A stretch of 64,000 nucleotides of DNA, taken from contig CAUYUJ010014592.1 of NCBI GenBank assembly GCA_963575745.1, positions 231,033 to 295,032 on the forward strand. The letters run 5' to 3'. The DNA is from Prorocentrum cordatum. Its lineage: Eukaryota; Sar; Dinophyceae; Prorocentrales; Prorocentraceae. Both the position numbers and the translations under genes were made by a program. Position 1 is the first letter of the stretch. Each line of letters starts with the position of its first letter. Below are positions 30,780 to 41,958 of this stretch, in pieces. The notes beneath the pieces are model-generated. The model searched no databases and was not told where the DNA came from. It saw only the letters and a list, made by a program, of their open reading frames with translations.

Positions 30780-32330
30780 GAATGGACACCAGAAGCGCCG
30801 TATCTCGCAGGCGCAGCCGTCGCTGTGCAAGCACTGCACAGATGAGCGGACAGGTCAACGGTGGTAGAACAGAGCGGACCTCAAGCAATGTCGTTCGCGT
30901 GGCCAGGACGAGGGTGTGTGCTTCTTCGGGCCCAAGACCAAAGGTTCAGGTTCACCTCCGACGTCGGTCGCGGCTGAACGGCGTGCAGCTTCTGAGGCAG
31001 ACAAGCTCAGGAAGACTGTCGAGGCGAAGGACCGTGAGCTCAAGTCTCTTGCGACCAAGCTCAAGAAAACGCAGTCTGCCAAACCCACTGGCGGAGGTCA
31101 GCGTGCAGCCTTGGAGGTCGACGACGGCGCCACCTCCGCGGCGGCGGACAAGGCTGCGCTCGAGAGGGCCACCAATTCCTTTTAAGGCCTTCGGCGATGC
31201 GCAGGACCAGGTCCTGCTCGACAGTAAGGCAGCCCTGCTCGCCGAGCAAGCTAGGCTGCGCGAGATGACTCTTTCGGAGAAACCGATCGGGGCGCAGCTG
31301 CACCAGCTCACCAACAGGTGCGCCGCGCTAGAGAAGAAGAAGGAGCGGCAGCAGGCCATCGTCGAGCAGCTCGGCGAGGAAGCTGCCCAGATCCAGTCCA
31401 AGACTGCGGAAGCTGAACGCGCCCTGGCTGGCACCTCCCGCGAGCTCGTCGAGGCTGAGGCAGCCAGGCGGGTTGCAGCCGCTATGGCGCCTCAGCCCGA
31501 GGCGGGGGTCTACTCTCTGCGGGCCACGATTCCCGCCCTGGACATGTCGGCGGCAGAGCTTGGCAAGATGCTCGGTGCGATCGGCGCGGGCCCTGAGCTG
31601 GCTTCGGCGGTCCAGGACAACTTCGAGAAACTACGCCACGCAAGCTCGACTCTGCTGCAGCGGCTGGAATGAGAGCCCCGCCAGAGCCTCCTGCGCGGGC
31701 GCTTGCCGATGGGGCTGAGAGGGTAGGCCAGCACAGCGCTGAGGACGTGGCCGCGCCGCCCGACGACGGCGACCTCGAAGATACGCAGGCCTCCTACCGC
31801 GAGGCGTTCGGTCAAGAGCCTCCAGCAGCGGAGGCCGAGCTGCGAGCCCAGGCCAAGCGCCTCAGTGAGGCCGCTGACGCTAAGCGCGCCAAGACTCGGC
31901 AAGATGGTGGTCATGTTTCTGCTGTTGCTGGGTCTGGCGGCGCCCGCCCAGGCCATGCCGCGGCGTCAGGGCGGCGCCATCTTGACGGGCACTGCCGGCG
32001 TTTCGACTCCAGCGGCCCCGCCGGCAGACGCGGCTGGCGGCGCGACGGTGGCGGCGCGGGCTGGAGGTTCAATGACCGGCGTGACCTCTTGCACTCGCCC
32101 ATGCGCCGCAGCCGCCCCGGGCAGTCGGGGGCCCGCTGCGGCCTCGGGCAGAGCAGCGAGGTCAGCGCCAGCACATCGGCTTCAATTTCACGAAGTGGCG
32201 GCTGGAGATGGCCCGCAGAGGCCAGTGTTTCAGTTGCCAGATTGTTCGTCGCCGTGGTCAGGTGCCAGAGTGCCAGTGGCCGCGGCCCCCTCGTCTCAAC
32301 CCATTTCCCAACCAGGTGATCGATCTGAAA
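30780..32330 (+). pseudogene. LINE ORF1 remnant (zinc finger and coiled coil)
   Basis: A first segment reads CKHC, then an in-frame TAG at 30865-30867, then QCRS and GVCFFGPKTKGS, i.e. the spacing of a Cys-rich finger. 30916-31150 is charged helix (EADKLRKTVEAKDRELKSLA). Near 31170 the reading moves one frame to SFKAFGDAQDQVLLDSKAAL and a long coiled coil (EKKKERQQAIVEQLGEEAAQ) to TGA at 31670-31672. That TGA overlaps an ATG opening the next segment (DTQASYREAFGQEP, AQAKRLSEAADAKRAK). Dinoflagellate LINE ORF1 proteins typically combine an N-terminal finger and coiled coil, presumably for RNA binding. Non-autonomous as written. Confidence 0.65.
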
Positions 32331-32399
32331 TTGTTAGGTCAGGGCGACGCCGGGCTAACAGCCAGGATAAGCCGAAGCAGTGTCTGATTCGAGGCTCGA

Positions 32400-32965
32400 T
32401 TACAGCGCGGCGGTCCTTGCCCCTCGTCGCGCGTTTGTCCGTGCGCCTCCGTTGCTAGACAGCCATGTGGCTTCCCCTGCCAGAAGAGGCGCTGGCCTGG
32501 TCAACTGGGGTAGGCCTGGTGGCATAGTGATGGTATCCGTGTACCTGATCGTTGGAGCTGGCCTCAATGAACTCAAGCTCGACATTGTGAGCGCTGTCAC
32601 CGCGTACTTGTATCGGCTCTCCGATTTGCAGATGTCTTGGGTTGTTGGTGGCGATTGGAACATGGAAGGAGATGTTCTCGACCCATGTCTCCAGGCAGCG
32701 GGGGGTCGACGGTTTTCGTCAGATGACCCAACGCGCGCGCAGTCTCTCCCAAGGACGGTGAGTGACTTCTTCTTTGCGTCCAAGGAGCTGATTCATTTCT
32801 CAGACCCAGCTGAGGTCGACGTCGGCACCGAGCTCTTTCCACATCGGCCTGTGCCCCTGCCCCTCCGCCTGTCTCCGTCGAGCATGCGCTGCAGGACCCC
32901 CGACGAGCCCGAGCAGTTCCCCGTCGCACCTAAGATCGGTTGCGCGCGCTAGCCCCCCGTCGTGG
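32400..32965 (+). pseudogene. LINE endonuclease remnant
   Basis: Apurinic-type (exonuclease/endonuclease/phosphatase fold) domain. Visible motifs: GGIVMVSVYLIVGAG (strand motif), SWVVGGDWNM (the GGDxN motif carrying catalytic D/N), TVSDFFFASKEL (the SDxxF motif), and HRPVPLPL at the end with the catalytic His. The upstream Asn and Glu motifs are not seen in a clear frame, so the N-terminal third is lost or shifted. The enzyme would nick target DNA for target-primed reverse transcription. Confidence 0.75.
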
Positions 32966-34072
32966 AATGGCTGCAGGTCCAGGCTCACATTCAGTGTGCG
33001 AGGTCCGACTTGGACGCGGCCAGCTGAGCTGTCGGGGCTCTACCACGGCACGTTTCGAAACAGAGTTAATTATGCGACCGCAACGATGTCATGGACCGCG
33101 CTGGGCGGCGCAGGCATATCGGTCGCGCTGGGCCCCCGCCCTACACGTGGAGACACTCTCCCCTTAGCTCCTGCTCAGCCGCAGCTCGTGCAGGCATGGC
33201 GCATTCTTGGCCGTTGGCTGAGGCGCGCCCGCTCAGCGCGGGCCAAGCTTTGTCCACTAGCCAGTCAACAGTCAACCCATCCGAGCGAGGCTGGGCCGAT
33301 GGCCATGTCCAAGCAGTTCTACTTTCTCCACTGCTTCGCGTTCAAGGTCCGCGCTCGTGTTCAAGGTCCGCACTCGCGCCTAATCGGCATCCCGCCCAGC
33401 TTCGCCTGAGACGATTTAGATGCGCAGGTTCAGAAGTTGCTGGATGCGGTTGATCCCCGCCTGAAGGGGCTTCCCATTGAATCGAACAAGGCGTGGGCCG
33501 CCTGGGCGCGCGAGGCTTTTTTCAGATGGCATGGGGGCTGCGCACGAGTTCTCCGGGACCAAGGAGCTGCAGGAGTTGGCCAACCGTACTGCGCGGCCCC
33601 GGCCGTTCCAGATGGCGGGCGGCTGCGTGTCGGAGCGGAGGGGCGCCTGGAGCACGCGCGACTGCAGCGAGGTGCACCTGCCGAGCGGCGCCCAGCAGCG
33701 TGGGCAGCTCCCTCCTATCGACGCGGGCACGCTGAAGCGGGCAATGAGGTTGTTCCCTATCAAGACGGCGCTTGGGCAGCTCGGCCTCAACCCGCCGACG
33801 TTGCTTGCCCTGTCGGAGCACGGCCTGTCCACGATCGGCATGATGTTCGAGGCGTGTGAGCGCCTCTTGGCGTGGCCTGCTAGTCGCATAGAGACTCGGT
33901 TTAGTTCGGGCTCCGAAACCACCTGAGGGCCAGCGTTTAATGGCGCTGCTCAATTCCCTGGTCCGCCCCTCGGGGCGGTCTCGAATGCAGCTCTATCAGA
34001 CCTGGGGGCGCCCCCATCCCGGCCCGTCTCTCTGGGGGAAGGGGCCAGGGGCGTGTTCCTCAGACGCGGCGT
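32966..34072 (+). pseudogene. LINE linker and N-terminal RT remnant
   Basis: Frame-shifted pieces with the character of the EN-RT linker: 33040-33409 (SWTALGGAGISVALGP), 33415-33530 (QKLLDAVDPRLKGLPIESNK, AWAAWAREAFFR), and 33560-33925 (PIDAGTLKRAMRLFPIKTAL ... PPTLLALSEHGLSTIGMMFE, ACERLLAWPA), the last corresponding to RT motifs 0-2. TGA at 33924-33926 and shifts around 33950-34100 break the frame. Confidence 0.6.
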
Positions 34073-34690
34073 TTGACCATGACCCTGGGGCGGAGGCGGC
34101 CGCGGCTTCGGGGGGGGGGCGGGGGGTATTATGTCAGCGTGTTTCTCGATATGTATAAGTGCTGCGAGTGCACCATCGTAGCTAAGGTCCTGTCCGAAGC
34201 GAAGTTTGTAGGATACCCGTTACGCATGTTGTGGATGAACCGCGCGTCCGATCGGCGCCATCGGGTCATCCATGCGTTTGGGTTAGTCCCCCCGCAAGTA
34301 GTCTCTCAGCAAGGGCTTCTAGCGGGCTGCAGCCACGCGAACACCATGATGCGCGTGCTTCCCAGTAGAGTCAGTGCCGATATTCGCAGGATTCACGCGC
34401 GCAGTCATTCTAGAGCCCTCATGGACGACTCCGCCTTCCAATGGGTTGACAGACGCATCTGTGAGAGTGAGGGTTTGTTGGCCGTCGCGAAGTGGTGCAG
34501 TGCCCAAGTTTATAAGCTCGGCCTGGTTCCCCGGGCGGCTAAGAGTGGGACTGTCGTGAGAGCGTCGCCCCAGTTGTCGCCGCCTGCTCGAATTGCGGCG
34601 CTTCGCAGCCACAATCGCACGGGGCACCTTGCCACTCAGTTTTTTTACCAACCATCCTGTGGTGTCGGGTCCTCGTTTTGGAGAGTCAGC
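34073..34690 (+). pseudogene. LINE reverse transcriptase, palm region
   Basis: RT motifs in order: VFLDMYKCCECT (motif A, catalytic Asp), a fingers/palm stretch GYPLRMLWMN, VSQQGLLAGCSHANTMMR (motif B, where GxxAGC is typical), and RALMDDSAFQW (motif C, MDD in place of the usual xxDD). A thumb-like segment follows (LGLVPRAAKSGTVV). The reading is continuous from about 34100 to 34690, so this is the best-preserved LINE module. It then runs into the 90-bp minisatellite. Confidence 0.8.
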
Positions 34691-34739
34691 GCCCCGCGTC
34701 CCTCCATCCTTCCTCCCGCTGCCTCCTCCCCGTCCTCCT

Positions 34740-36610
34740 CCGCGCACCCATTTCGGCACACCCCATCGCACGCTTCGTGGCCCCATAGGGAGTTCCGCCG
34801 AAAATCCCGATGAGCGTGCCCGCATGCGCCCCGCACGCACATTTCCATGTCGGCACACTGCTCGCGCGTTTCGTGGCCCCAGAGGGAGCTCCACCGAAGG
34901 TCCCAGTGGGCATGCCCGCATGCGTCCCGCACACCCATTTCGGCACACCCCTCACGCGTTTAGTGGCCCCATACGGAGCTCCACCGAAGGTCCCAGTGGG
35001 TGCGCCCGCATCGTCCCGCGCACCTATTTCGGCACACCCCTCACACGTTCCGCGGCCACATAGGGAGCCCCACCGAAGGTCCCAGTGGGCGTGCCCGCAT
35101 GCGTCCCGCATGCCCATTTCGGCACACCCCTCGCACGCTTCGTGGCCCCACAGGGGGCCCCACCGAAGGTCCCAGTGGGTGTGCCCGCATGCGTCCCGCA
35201 CACAAATTTCGGCACACCCCTCGCACGTTTCGTGGCCCCCAAAAAGGCCCCACCGAAGGTCCCAGTGGGTGCGCCCGCACGCGTCCCGCACGCCCATGTC
35301 GGCACACCCCTCACACGCTTCGTGGCCTCGTGGGGAGCTCCACCGAAGGTCCCAGTGGGTGTGCCCGCATGCGCCCCGCACATTCATGTCGGCACACCCC
35401 TCGCACGCTTCGTGGCCACATAGGGAGCTCCACCGAAGGTCCCAGCGGGCGTGCCCGCATGCGCCCCGCACAACCATTTCGGCACACCTTTCGCACGTTT
35501 CGTGGCCCCATACGGAGCTCCACCAAAGGTCCCAGTGGGTGTGCCCGCATGCGCCCCGCACGCCCATTTCGGCACACCCCTCGCACGTTTCGTGGCCACA
35601 TAGAGAGCTCCACCGAAGGTCCCAGTGGATGTGCCAGCATGCGCCCCGCACACCCATTTCGGCACACCCCTCGCACGTTTCGTGGCCCCACAGGCAGCTC
35701 CACCAAAGGTATCAGTGGGTGTGCCCGCATGCGCCCCGCATACCCACTTCGGCACACCCCTCACACGCTTCGTGGCCACATAGGGAGTTGCACCGAAGGT
35801 CCCAGCGGGTGTGCCCGCTTGCGTCCCGCACGCCCATGTCGGCACACCCCTCGCACGTTTCGTGGCTTCGTAGGGAGCTCCACCGAAGGTCCCAGTGGGT
35901 GTGCCCGCACGCGTCCCGCACACTAATTTCGGCACGCCCCTCACACGCTTCGTGGCCCCATAGGGAGCTCCACCGAAGGTCCCAGCGGGTGTGCCCACAT
36001 GCGTCCCGCACGCCCATGTCGGCACACCCCTCGCACGTTTTGTGGCCCCATAGGGAGCTCCACCGAAGGTCCCAGTGGGTGTGCCCGCATGCGTCCCGCA
36101 CAACCATTTCGGCACACCCCTCGCACGTTCCGTGGCCACATAGAGAGCTCCACCAAAAGGTCCCAGTGGGTGTGCCCGCATGCGTCTCGCACACCCATTT
36201 CGGAAAACCCTTCACGCGTTCCGTGACCCCACAGGGAGCTCCACCAAAGGTCCCAGTGGGTGTGCCCGCATGCGCCCCGCACACCCATTTCGTCACACCC
36301 CTCACACGCTTCGTGGCCGCATAGGGAGTTCCACCGAAGGTCCCAGTGGGCGTGCCCGCATGCGTCCCGCTCACTCATTTCGGCACACCCCTCTTACGTT
36401 TCGTGGCTACATAGGGAGCCCCACCGAAGGTCCCACTGGGTGTGCCCGCACGCGTCCCGCACACCAGTGTCGGCACACCCCTTACATGTTTCGTGGCCCC
36501 GTAGGGAGCTCCACCGAAGGTCCCAGTGGGCGTGCCCGCATGCGTCCCGCACACTCATGTCGACACACCCCTCACGCGCTTCGTGGCCCCATAGAGGCAC
36601 CACCGAAGGC
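34740..36610 (+). repeat. 90-bp minisatellite, ~20 copies, inside the LINE
   Basis: Unit phrase: TTTCGGCACACCCCTCGCAC, GTTTCGTGGCCCCATAGGGA, GCTCCACCGAAGGTCCCAGT, GGGTGTGCCCGCATGCGTCC, CGCACACCCA. GGCACACCCC recurs every 90 bases (e.g. 35121, 35211). One insertion near 36154 shifts the phase by one base. Copies are about 90% alike. A period divisible by three leaves long open frames on both strands (504 codons on +), which I do not regard as genes. A diverged, isolated unit remains at 36805-36860. Confidence 0.95.
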
Positions 36611-37900
36611 GTTTTCGCGCGCGTCGCGAGGGCTCCGCCTTGCGCTGCGCCCGCAGCCTTGGACTTTGGAGCGCGCGGGCAAAAGGAAAAGGAAAAGGAG
36701 GGGAGGAAGCGGGCGCGACCCTCGTGTGGGGCGTGCCGACATGGGCGTCGCGGCGCGCGGGCGCTGCCGTCGGGGTTCCCAGGGAAGCCCCCTGCAGAGG
36801 CTACGCCACACAATTCGGCACACCTTCATACGGTTCGTGGCCCTTTGGGGAACGCCACCGAAGAGGAGATTCACAATTGCGGTATTCACAACTGCATATG
36901 GTTGGGTCCTTCGCCAGGATTCACGAAACCCTGTGGGGGCCCACGGAATGGTCCGCATTGGCAGCCGCCTTAGACGGCGAGATAAAGTGTCTGCGCTGCG
37001 TGGGGCTGACCCAAACAACGTTTTCCTGTTTTGGCAGACGAGCCTCATGCCCGCTGGCGCGCACGGGGCTGGGGTGTCGGGGCTGACCAATCCGGCCTTG
37101 GGAACCCTGTGGGCCAAGGCGGGAACCTTGGCGGGCGCGAAGCGGAGCGGGTCTCTGACAACCCGGCTTGCTACTCAGCCCGACCCCTAGTACGACCGCA
37201 TGCTTTATGCGACCATCCCACTTTTGCAGCGCTCTGCTGATTACATGTTGGGTACCAGGGTTTCCCTGGACAGGCTCCAGAGACCTTGGATGGAGATGTT
37301 TGCCAAGGTCCAGGACTGCCCGGACTGGAAGTCGCGCCGTGGGCCCATCAGTGCTGTTTTGTTAAGCCCTATGCGTATCAACTGGAGTATGGCCGCCGCC
37401 CGCATCGTCGTTGACGACGCCGGAAGGCACATCAATTTGCCACTGGTCCGTCCGCTCGACCCCGAAGGCTTTGCCCCGCGAGGGTATCCAGAGGTGGCAA
37501 GCACAGAAGATGTTGAGACACCTCCCTCAAGCGTATGGGTCAGAGCGCCTGTGGCTTCGTGGGCTGCGTGCTGCGTTCTTCAAAGTACGAGACGCCAATC
37601 GGCGCGCCGCCCTCCGCTGTCTGATAGGCAATACCATGTGGACGCAAGAAAAGAAACATGCCGCTGGGTATTGCGACGCGCCTCTTTGCACGCTCTGAAC
37701 TACCCTGGTTCGCAGGGTCAGGTGACCCCCGATGACGTTCTCGCGCGCAGGTTTTAGCTTCAGGAGAAGGGTCGATTTGAAGGGGGCGTGCAGGTTTGGT
37801 GCCCTTGCGACCTCCTGCACGGGCTTCCCCTGGGCCCTGTCGCCCTCGACCCCGTCCCTGATGTGCCCCCTGCATGCGAATGGGGCGAGACCGAAGCGCC
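36611..37900 (+). pseudogene. LINE post-RT region remnant
   Basis: After 250 bp of GC-rich sequence and a stray minisatellite unit, protein-like reading resumes near 36890 in changing frames: HETLWGPTEWSALAAALDGE, LTNPALGTLWAKAG, 37200-37510 (RLQRPWMEMFAKVQDCPDWK), 37500-37698 (RLWLRGLRAAFFKVRDANRR, then CDAPLC). This is the connector between RT and RNase H in related LINEs, with a partial Cys finger near its end. Confidence 0.55.
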
Positions 37901-38190
37901 TTGGGGGCACACCGTCTACACCGACGGCCCGGGGCTGTGCAGCATCAGCCCCGAACTTGGACGGTGTGGGTGGTCTGTCGTGGAGTTGGGGCCTCGTGGG
38001 CTCCCTGTGCGCGCGCGGTGCGGGGGTCTCCCTGGTCGTTCGCAGTCGGCTCCTCGGGCTGAGTGGTTTGCGATCTATCAGGCGCTTCGAGTCAGCCCAC
38101 TGAGCGCGCGTGTAGTTTCCGACCGCCTGGGCGCCGCTCAAGAAGGGAAGGCGCGGGACCCCCGCCCAGGCCTGCAGTGGCTCGCGACAT
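37901..38190 (+). pseudogene. LINE RNase H remnant
   Basis: RNase H1-type fold: VYTDGPGLCS (first catalytic Asp), GRCGWSVVEL (second strand), SAPRAEWFAIYQAL (catalytic Glu in the RAEWxA motif), RVVSDRLGAAQEGK (third Asp, SDR). One frame is open throughout. A following helix with the final catalytic Asp (ADLVARLGAE, 38340-38370) is displaced by a frameshift and a stop. Confidence 0.75.
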
Positions 38191-38329
38191 GCTAGCACAT
38201 GGAGAAGCGCGTTTGCTTTGCATCCCCTCCCTGGGCCGAGACCCTCCTTCGAGCGGACTCCGTCGCACAGAAGTTGGGAGGAGGTGGTCGCCAATGGGGC
38301 CGAGTCTGATGTGATCAACTCTTGAAGGT

Positions 38330-39092
38330 ATATCTGGGCTGATTTGGTTGCCCGCTTGGGAGCTGAGTCGCGCGCGGCGGTCAAGTCATCGTGACGAAGT
38401 CCAGTCGGGCGTTATTGCCACGACGAAGCTCACGCTCGACTTTCTGTCCAGGTTCGCTCAGTCGAGCGCCGCTGTTGCTCAAGAGCAGTTGACCCCGTCT
38501 TCCGTGCTGGCCCAGGGGCCAACCCCTGCGCCTCGGGATTCCAACCTTGTGCTGTCGCAACATGGAGTTTTCCATTTCCCGTCGCTCAATGAGTGGCGGT
38601 GCCGCGCGTGCAACCTCCTCGATCGGGCGCCCCCGTCTTTGGTTCAGCTGCTTTCTGGCTCGCGGAGAGTTTGTGGACCGTCACCGTACCAGGCATGGCA
38701 GCCACCGGCTGCGTTTGCCCTGCGTGCGGAGCAGGGTATCCCTACGTCCACGGCGGCGGCGCCTCTTGCCCTGGAGGGCGCGGACAGAGTCCGGGGGCCC
38801 GCTTTTGTTGCCCAGGCGACGTTTGTCCAAGCTCTTACCGACCGTTTCGTGTCCCTGGGCCACCAAATGGAGCAAGTTGGCCGCGCTGTCTTTTGTTCCC
38901 CGCGCTCGGCCCACACCATCTTCCCAGGGGGTAGCCAGGGTAGATCGAACCATCCATCGACTCGTAGCTCCCAGGCAACCAAATTAAATATGCAGCTCGT
39001 GGCCTCCACCCGCGAACGGGGATGCCTCTCGAGCCTGCTTAGTTTTGTGCTAGGGGGGAGGCCTGTCGAGTGCCGCCTCACTCGCTCGAGCT
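38330..39092 (+). pseudogene. LINE C-terminal Cys-rich region
   Basis: The frame from 38348 to 39094 contains HGVFHFPSLNEWRCRACNLL, then a C at GSRRVCG: a finger-like C-x2-C..C pattern. Beyond it, GHQMEQVGRAVFC begins a second one. Tandem C-terminal fingers after RNase H are usual in this LINE group. The reading ends at TAG 39092-39094. Downstream to 39250 nothing is recognised (3' UTR or flank). Confidence 0.55.
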
Positions 39093-39249
39093 AGGTGGGC
39101 GCTGCCAAAAGTACTGCTGGCCTCCCCCCGTTTAGTTCCGATTGAGCTCCCGCCATCGGGCCCTTCCCCCCTTGCGGAAGGTCTAACTCCATCCTGCCCT
39201 GCGCCTCCGTTTGGATCGGTAGCGCCAGGCGGTGCGCGCCTCTTCCACT

Positions 39250-39282
39250 TCCTCCTCCTCCTCCTCCTCCTCCTCCTCTTCC
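39250..39282 (-). repeat. (TCC)n tract at the LINE 3' side
   Basis: Short TCC repeat; another lies at 39743-39785. Confidence 0.9.
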
Positions 39283-39801
39283 TTCACCGTGGGTGGAGGG
39301 CTTGGCACTTGTTCCCATGGTGTCAGTGCCACACATTCCACGGGGCACATTGCCTGGAGTTTTATCCGCTAGTTGGGCGAGGTGCAACTGGCCGCTTTCT
39401 TTGGGCACCAAGCGGCTTGGCGTTCTCGCTTTGACGCTGGTGGCGTCAGCAGCGCCCGTAGCACTGGAGTTGGTTCCCAGGCGCGGGGACCGCGCATTTG
39501 GTGGAGAGGTGGGGCCATGTGGCCCGTAATTCCCACGGGACCTTGTGTCCACTCCCCCTGGGCTACAAACCCAGTTGCGCGTGCTGGGTGTTCCGGCAGG
39601 TGCGAGGCCGCTTGCAGGTCTCCCTACGCACAAGCCGTCACGCTTAGGCTGCGAGTCGCCGGCGACTTGGTCACCCCCTGTACCCTGACTGGTTTGCGAT
39701 TGAAGCCACGCGTGTGGTTAGCGACATGAAGCTCATCCTCCTCCCATTCCTCCTCCTCCTCCTCCTCTTCTTCTTCCTCCTCCTCATTGAAAGCCTCAGT
39801 C
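39283..39801. other. Unassigned; TCC tract at 39743-39785
   Basis: No gene recognised. Confidence 0.4.
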
Positions 39802-40352
39802 TCGCCGGTTGGCGCTGGAGTTTCTCGTGCTTGGATCGCCGCGGTGGTTGCCGAGGGGATGTAGGGGTTAGAACTGGATGCTAAAGCTCAAAAAAAACCA
39901 TACACATAATGTGTTGGAGTTCCGCGCGGGTTTCTTAGATCCGCGCCTGGCCCACTTCGGCGGCGCCTCCGGCACTGCCCCTGGAGCGCTCCGCGCGCAA
40001 GGGAAGTGGGTCTGGCGCGGATCCAAGAAATCCGTGCGGAGAGGCGACAGTTGATGCTTATGCTGTTTTTTCTTCTAAAAGTGGGCCTGGCCTTACCTAT
40101 CTCATGAGTGGGTTACAGGTGCCCTATGTGGCTCAGGATGATGGGATCATTCTGCTAAGTGGGTCCCGCCCACTTGGCCCCGATCTGCACGCCCTTGGGC
40201 CATTGCGAGGGCACGCGCGACCCACTTCTACGCTGGGTTCAGCAGGATCGAAGCCACCTCAGCACCCAATTTGTTTCCCCATAGTCATCCTCTTGGCAAC
40301 CCCCGCGGCGCCCAAGAAAGAGGGGTGGGGCACCACTTTGGGGCGCCGGGTG
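39802..40352. mobile_element. Foldback element H, copy 2, with nested C-like element
   Basis: Arms match those of 44783-45205. Left: TTGGATCGCCGCGG, TTGCCGAGGGGATG and ACTGGATGCTAAAG. Right: CTCAGCACCCAATTTGTTTC, CCTCTTGGCAACCCCCGCGG. Middle words AGTGGGTTACAGGTGCCCTA and TGTGGCTCAGGAT are shared with copy 1. The left arm is interrupted at about 39895-40075 by a separate palindromic element, after which the H sequence resumes. Confidence 0.65.
39899..40073. mobile_element. C-like palindromic element nested in H
   Basis: Arms: CATACACATAATG, GGAGTTCCGCGCGGGTTTCT, TAGATCCGCGCC against the inverse GGCGCGGATCCAAGAAATCC, GTGCGGA, GATGCTTATGCTG. This resembles family C (GGTCCGCGCGGATTTCTCGG). A7 and T6 runs mark the outer ends. 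CTAAA occurs on both sides (39891, 40075) and is a candidate target duplication. Confidence 0.6.
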
Positions 40353-40725
40353 ACTTTGGGTCGGTTTTGCCAAGATTTGAAAGATATTTGACAATTCATT
40401 TCGAGAAACCAGTATTTTCGCACCTGTAGACGACTATGAGGGCCTCTGCGTCTTACTATGAGCTCCGTAGGCGCCCTTTTACTATCGAAACACTTGGAGC
40501 AACCAACTTCATGTCGACATGCGACTCCTCCGGCCTTCTTGCTCGCGCGCGTGCGAGCGCGGCCTCCCCGGCAAGCCCTGGCCGGCGGCTCCCTCTCCTC
40601 GCGGGGGCCTCCGCGGGGGGGGGCTCCGCGGCTGCGGCACATGGGGGGGTCCGCCGTGTGCGTGCGAGCCTGCAGGAGCAGCAGTGCGGTGGCAAATCGT
40701 GGGAGCCCTGCATGTCCTCGCAACT
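40353..40725. other. Unassigned
   Basis: No gene recognised. Confidence 0.4.
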
Positions 40726-40909
40726 TACTCCAGATTTCGTAATAAAGGGAGGGGGGTCTCATTTCGGGGGGGGGTCTCTTCCAGGCTATCTTGGAGGGCC
40801 TGGGGGGGTCTGGGGACGATGTTTTGGAGGGTTCTCCCACGGGGGGGGTCTGAAATGGCTTGTCTTGGAGGGTCCAGACCCCCTCCCTTCTATTACGAGA
40901 TCTGGAGTA
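40726..40909. mobile_element. MITE family G, copy 2
   Basis: 184 bp. TACTCCAGATTTCGTAATAA left; right end TATTACGAGATCTGGAGTA. Differs from copy 1 (26883-27065) at roughly 5% of positions, mostly G-run length and a few transitions. Confidence 0.85.
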
Positions 40910-41757
40910 GCAAACATTTGTTCACACTTGTCGCCCGAACCGTCACCATCTGTGAACATTTGCGCGCGTAGAGGAGGATCGTGTTTTGTTTGGGGATGTT
41001 TTGAGGATCGCAGCGCTGCGCTTATAAATGACAGTTTGGGCATCTTTAGAGCATGTTTAAGTGATCTTACGTTTCACAGAACCTGGTGGTTGCGCGCAAT
41101 ACAAGTTTAGAGTGCATCCGCGTGCGTCGTGTGCGCGCGCGTTGGCTGGAACGCACTGGCAGCTACAAGGCCTTGAGCCTGCGCTGGCACAGTCCGAATT
41201 GCTTCACGCTCTGAGGGCGTTGTGACCGTCCGCGGCGTCCCCTCATTTCTCCTCTCCCGCGGTTTGCTCGCTTCAAATATTCGATTCGTACGGAATGAGC
41301 ATTGCTGGTGCACGATCGCAACTTGGACCCAAGGCGGCGCATGTCAAAAAAATGCGGGCGCTGAGTGTTGCTGCCGAACCCCTGCGTGAGCTGGCCCCGT
41401 CCGCGCGCTCTCCGCTTGAGAGTCCGTGTCGATCCGACCGATCCGATGGAATGTCGCGTCCGGTTGCCCGATCTGATTCGAGGCCGATGCTCCAACGACC
41501 CGATTCGTCCCGATGCTCTCATGGGCAGCGTCGCGCATCCTGGCGCAGCCGATCCGATTTGATTCCGATTCCCTGCCAGTGCCGGCTGTTTTTGGTTTGG
41601 TTCGCCCGACGCCGCGCCGCTGCGCGCGTGGCCGCGACGCCAAACAACGCGCGTGCGCCGCCGGGACACAGGCGGGTCCTGCGGGAAGCGGGTCCCCCAG
41701 TGGTCTTTCGCTGCCCCTCTCGGGCTGCCCGGCCCCCCCCCGAGGGGGGTCAGTCTA
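40910..41757. other. Unassigned; GATCCGATTCC words
   Basis: 41420-41580 resembles the loose GATCCGA-rich sequence at 12545-12750. No gene. Confidence 0.4.
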
Positions 41758-41958
41758 GGCTTTCCAGATGGGGTCGTAGTAGATGGGATCGGGGGATCGC
41801 GCCGCATCGTCGGTGTATCGACGATGCGGCTCGACGTGGAGTCCGATGTTCGCCGATGGATCGTCGACGTCGCCGAGACCTCGCCGATGAATCGGTGATG
41901 CATCGACGATGCCGCGCGATCCTCCGACCCCCACATGCTCCGACCCCATATGGGAGGC
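41758..41958. mobile_element. MITE family B, copy 3 (complete)
   Basis: Left end GGCTTTCCAGATGGGGTCG, then GTAGATGGGATCGGGGGATC and GCGCCGCATCG. The right end is the inverse (CGATGCCGCGCGATCCTCCG, then CATGCTCCGACCCCATATGG and GAGGC). Terminal repeats about 50 bp. The interior is CGACG/CGATG-rich. 201 bp, non-coding. Confidence 0.8.

Larger units (their letters stand above)
30619..39235 (+). mobile_element. Degenerate LINE (non-LTR retrotransposon)
   Basis: In order on the + strand: zinc-finger and coiled-coil ORF1, AP-type endonuclease, reverse transcriptase, RNase H and C-terminal Cys-rich region. This is the order of the ORF2-type polyproteins of RNase H-bearing LINEs, which are common in dinoflagellates. 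All modules are broken by frameshifts and stops. A 90-bp minisatellite array (34740-36610) separates RT from RNase H. The 5' end is taken at the end of the TCC tract. The 3' end is not defined (last coding-like codon near 39092, next TCC tract at 39250), and no target-site duplication was found. Confidence 0.8.

Noticed and set aside
34810-36324. 504-codon open frame with repeated HPSHASWPHRELHRRSQW-type units
   Set aside because: The 90-bp period keeps several frames open on both strands at once; flanks are LINE RT and RNase H, and the array is phase-shifted by an indel without selection for frame.
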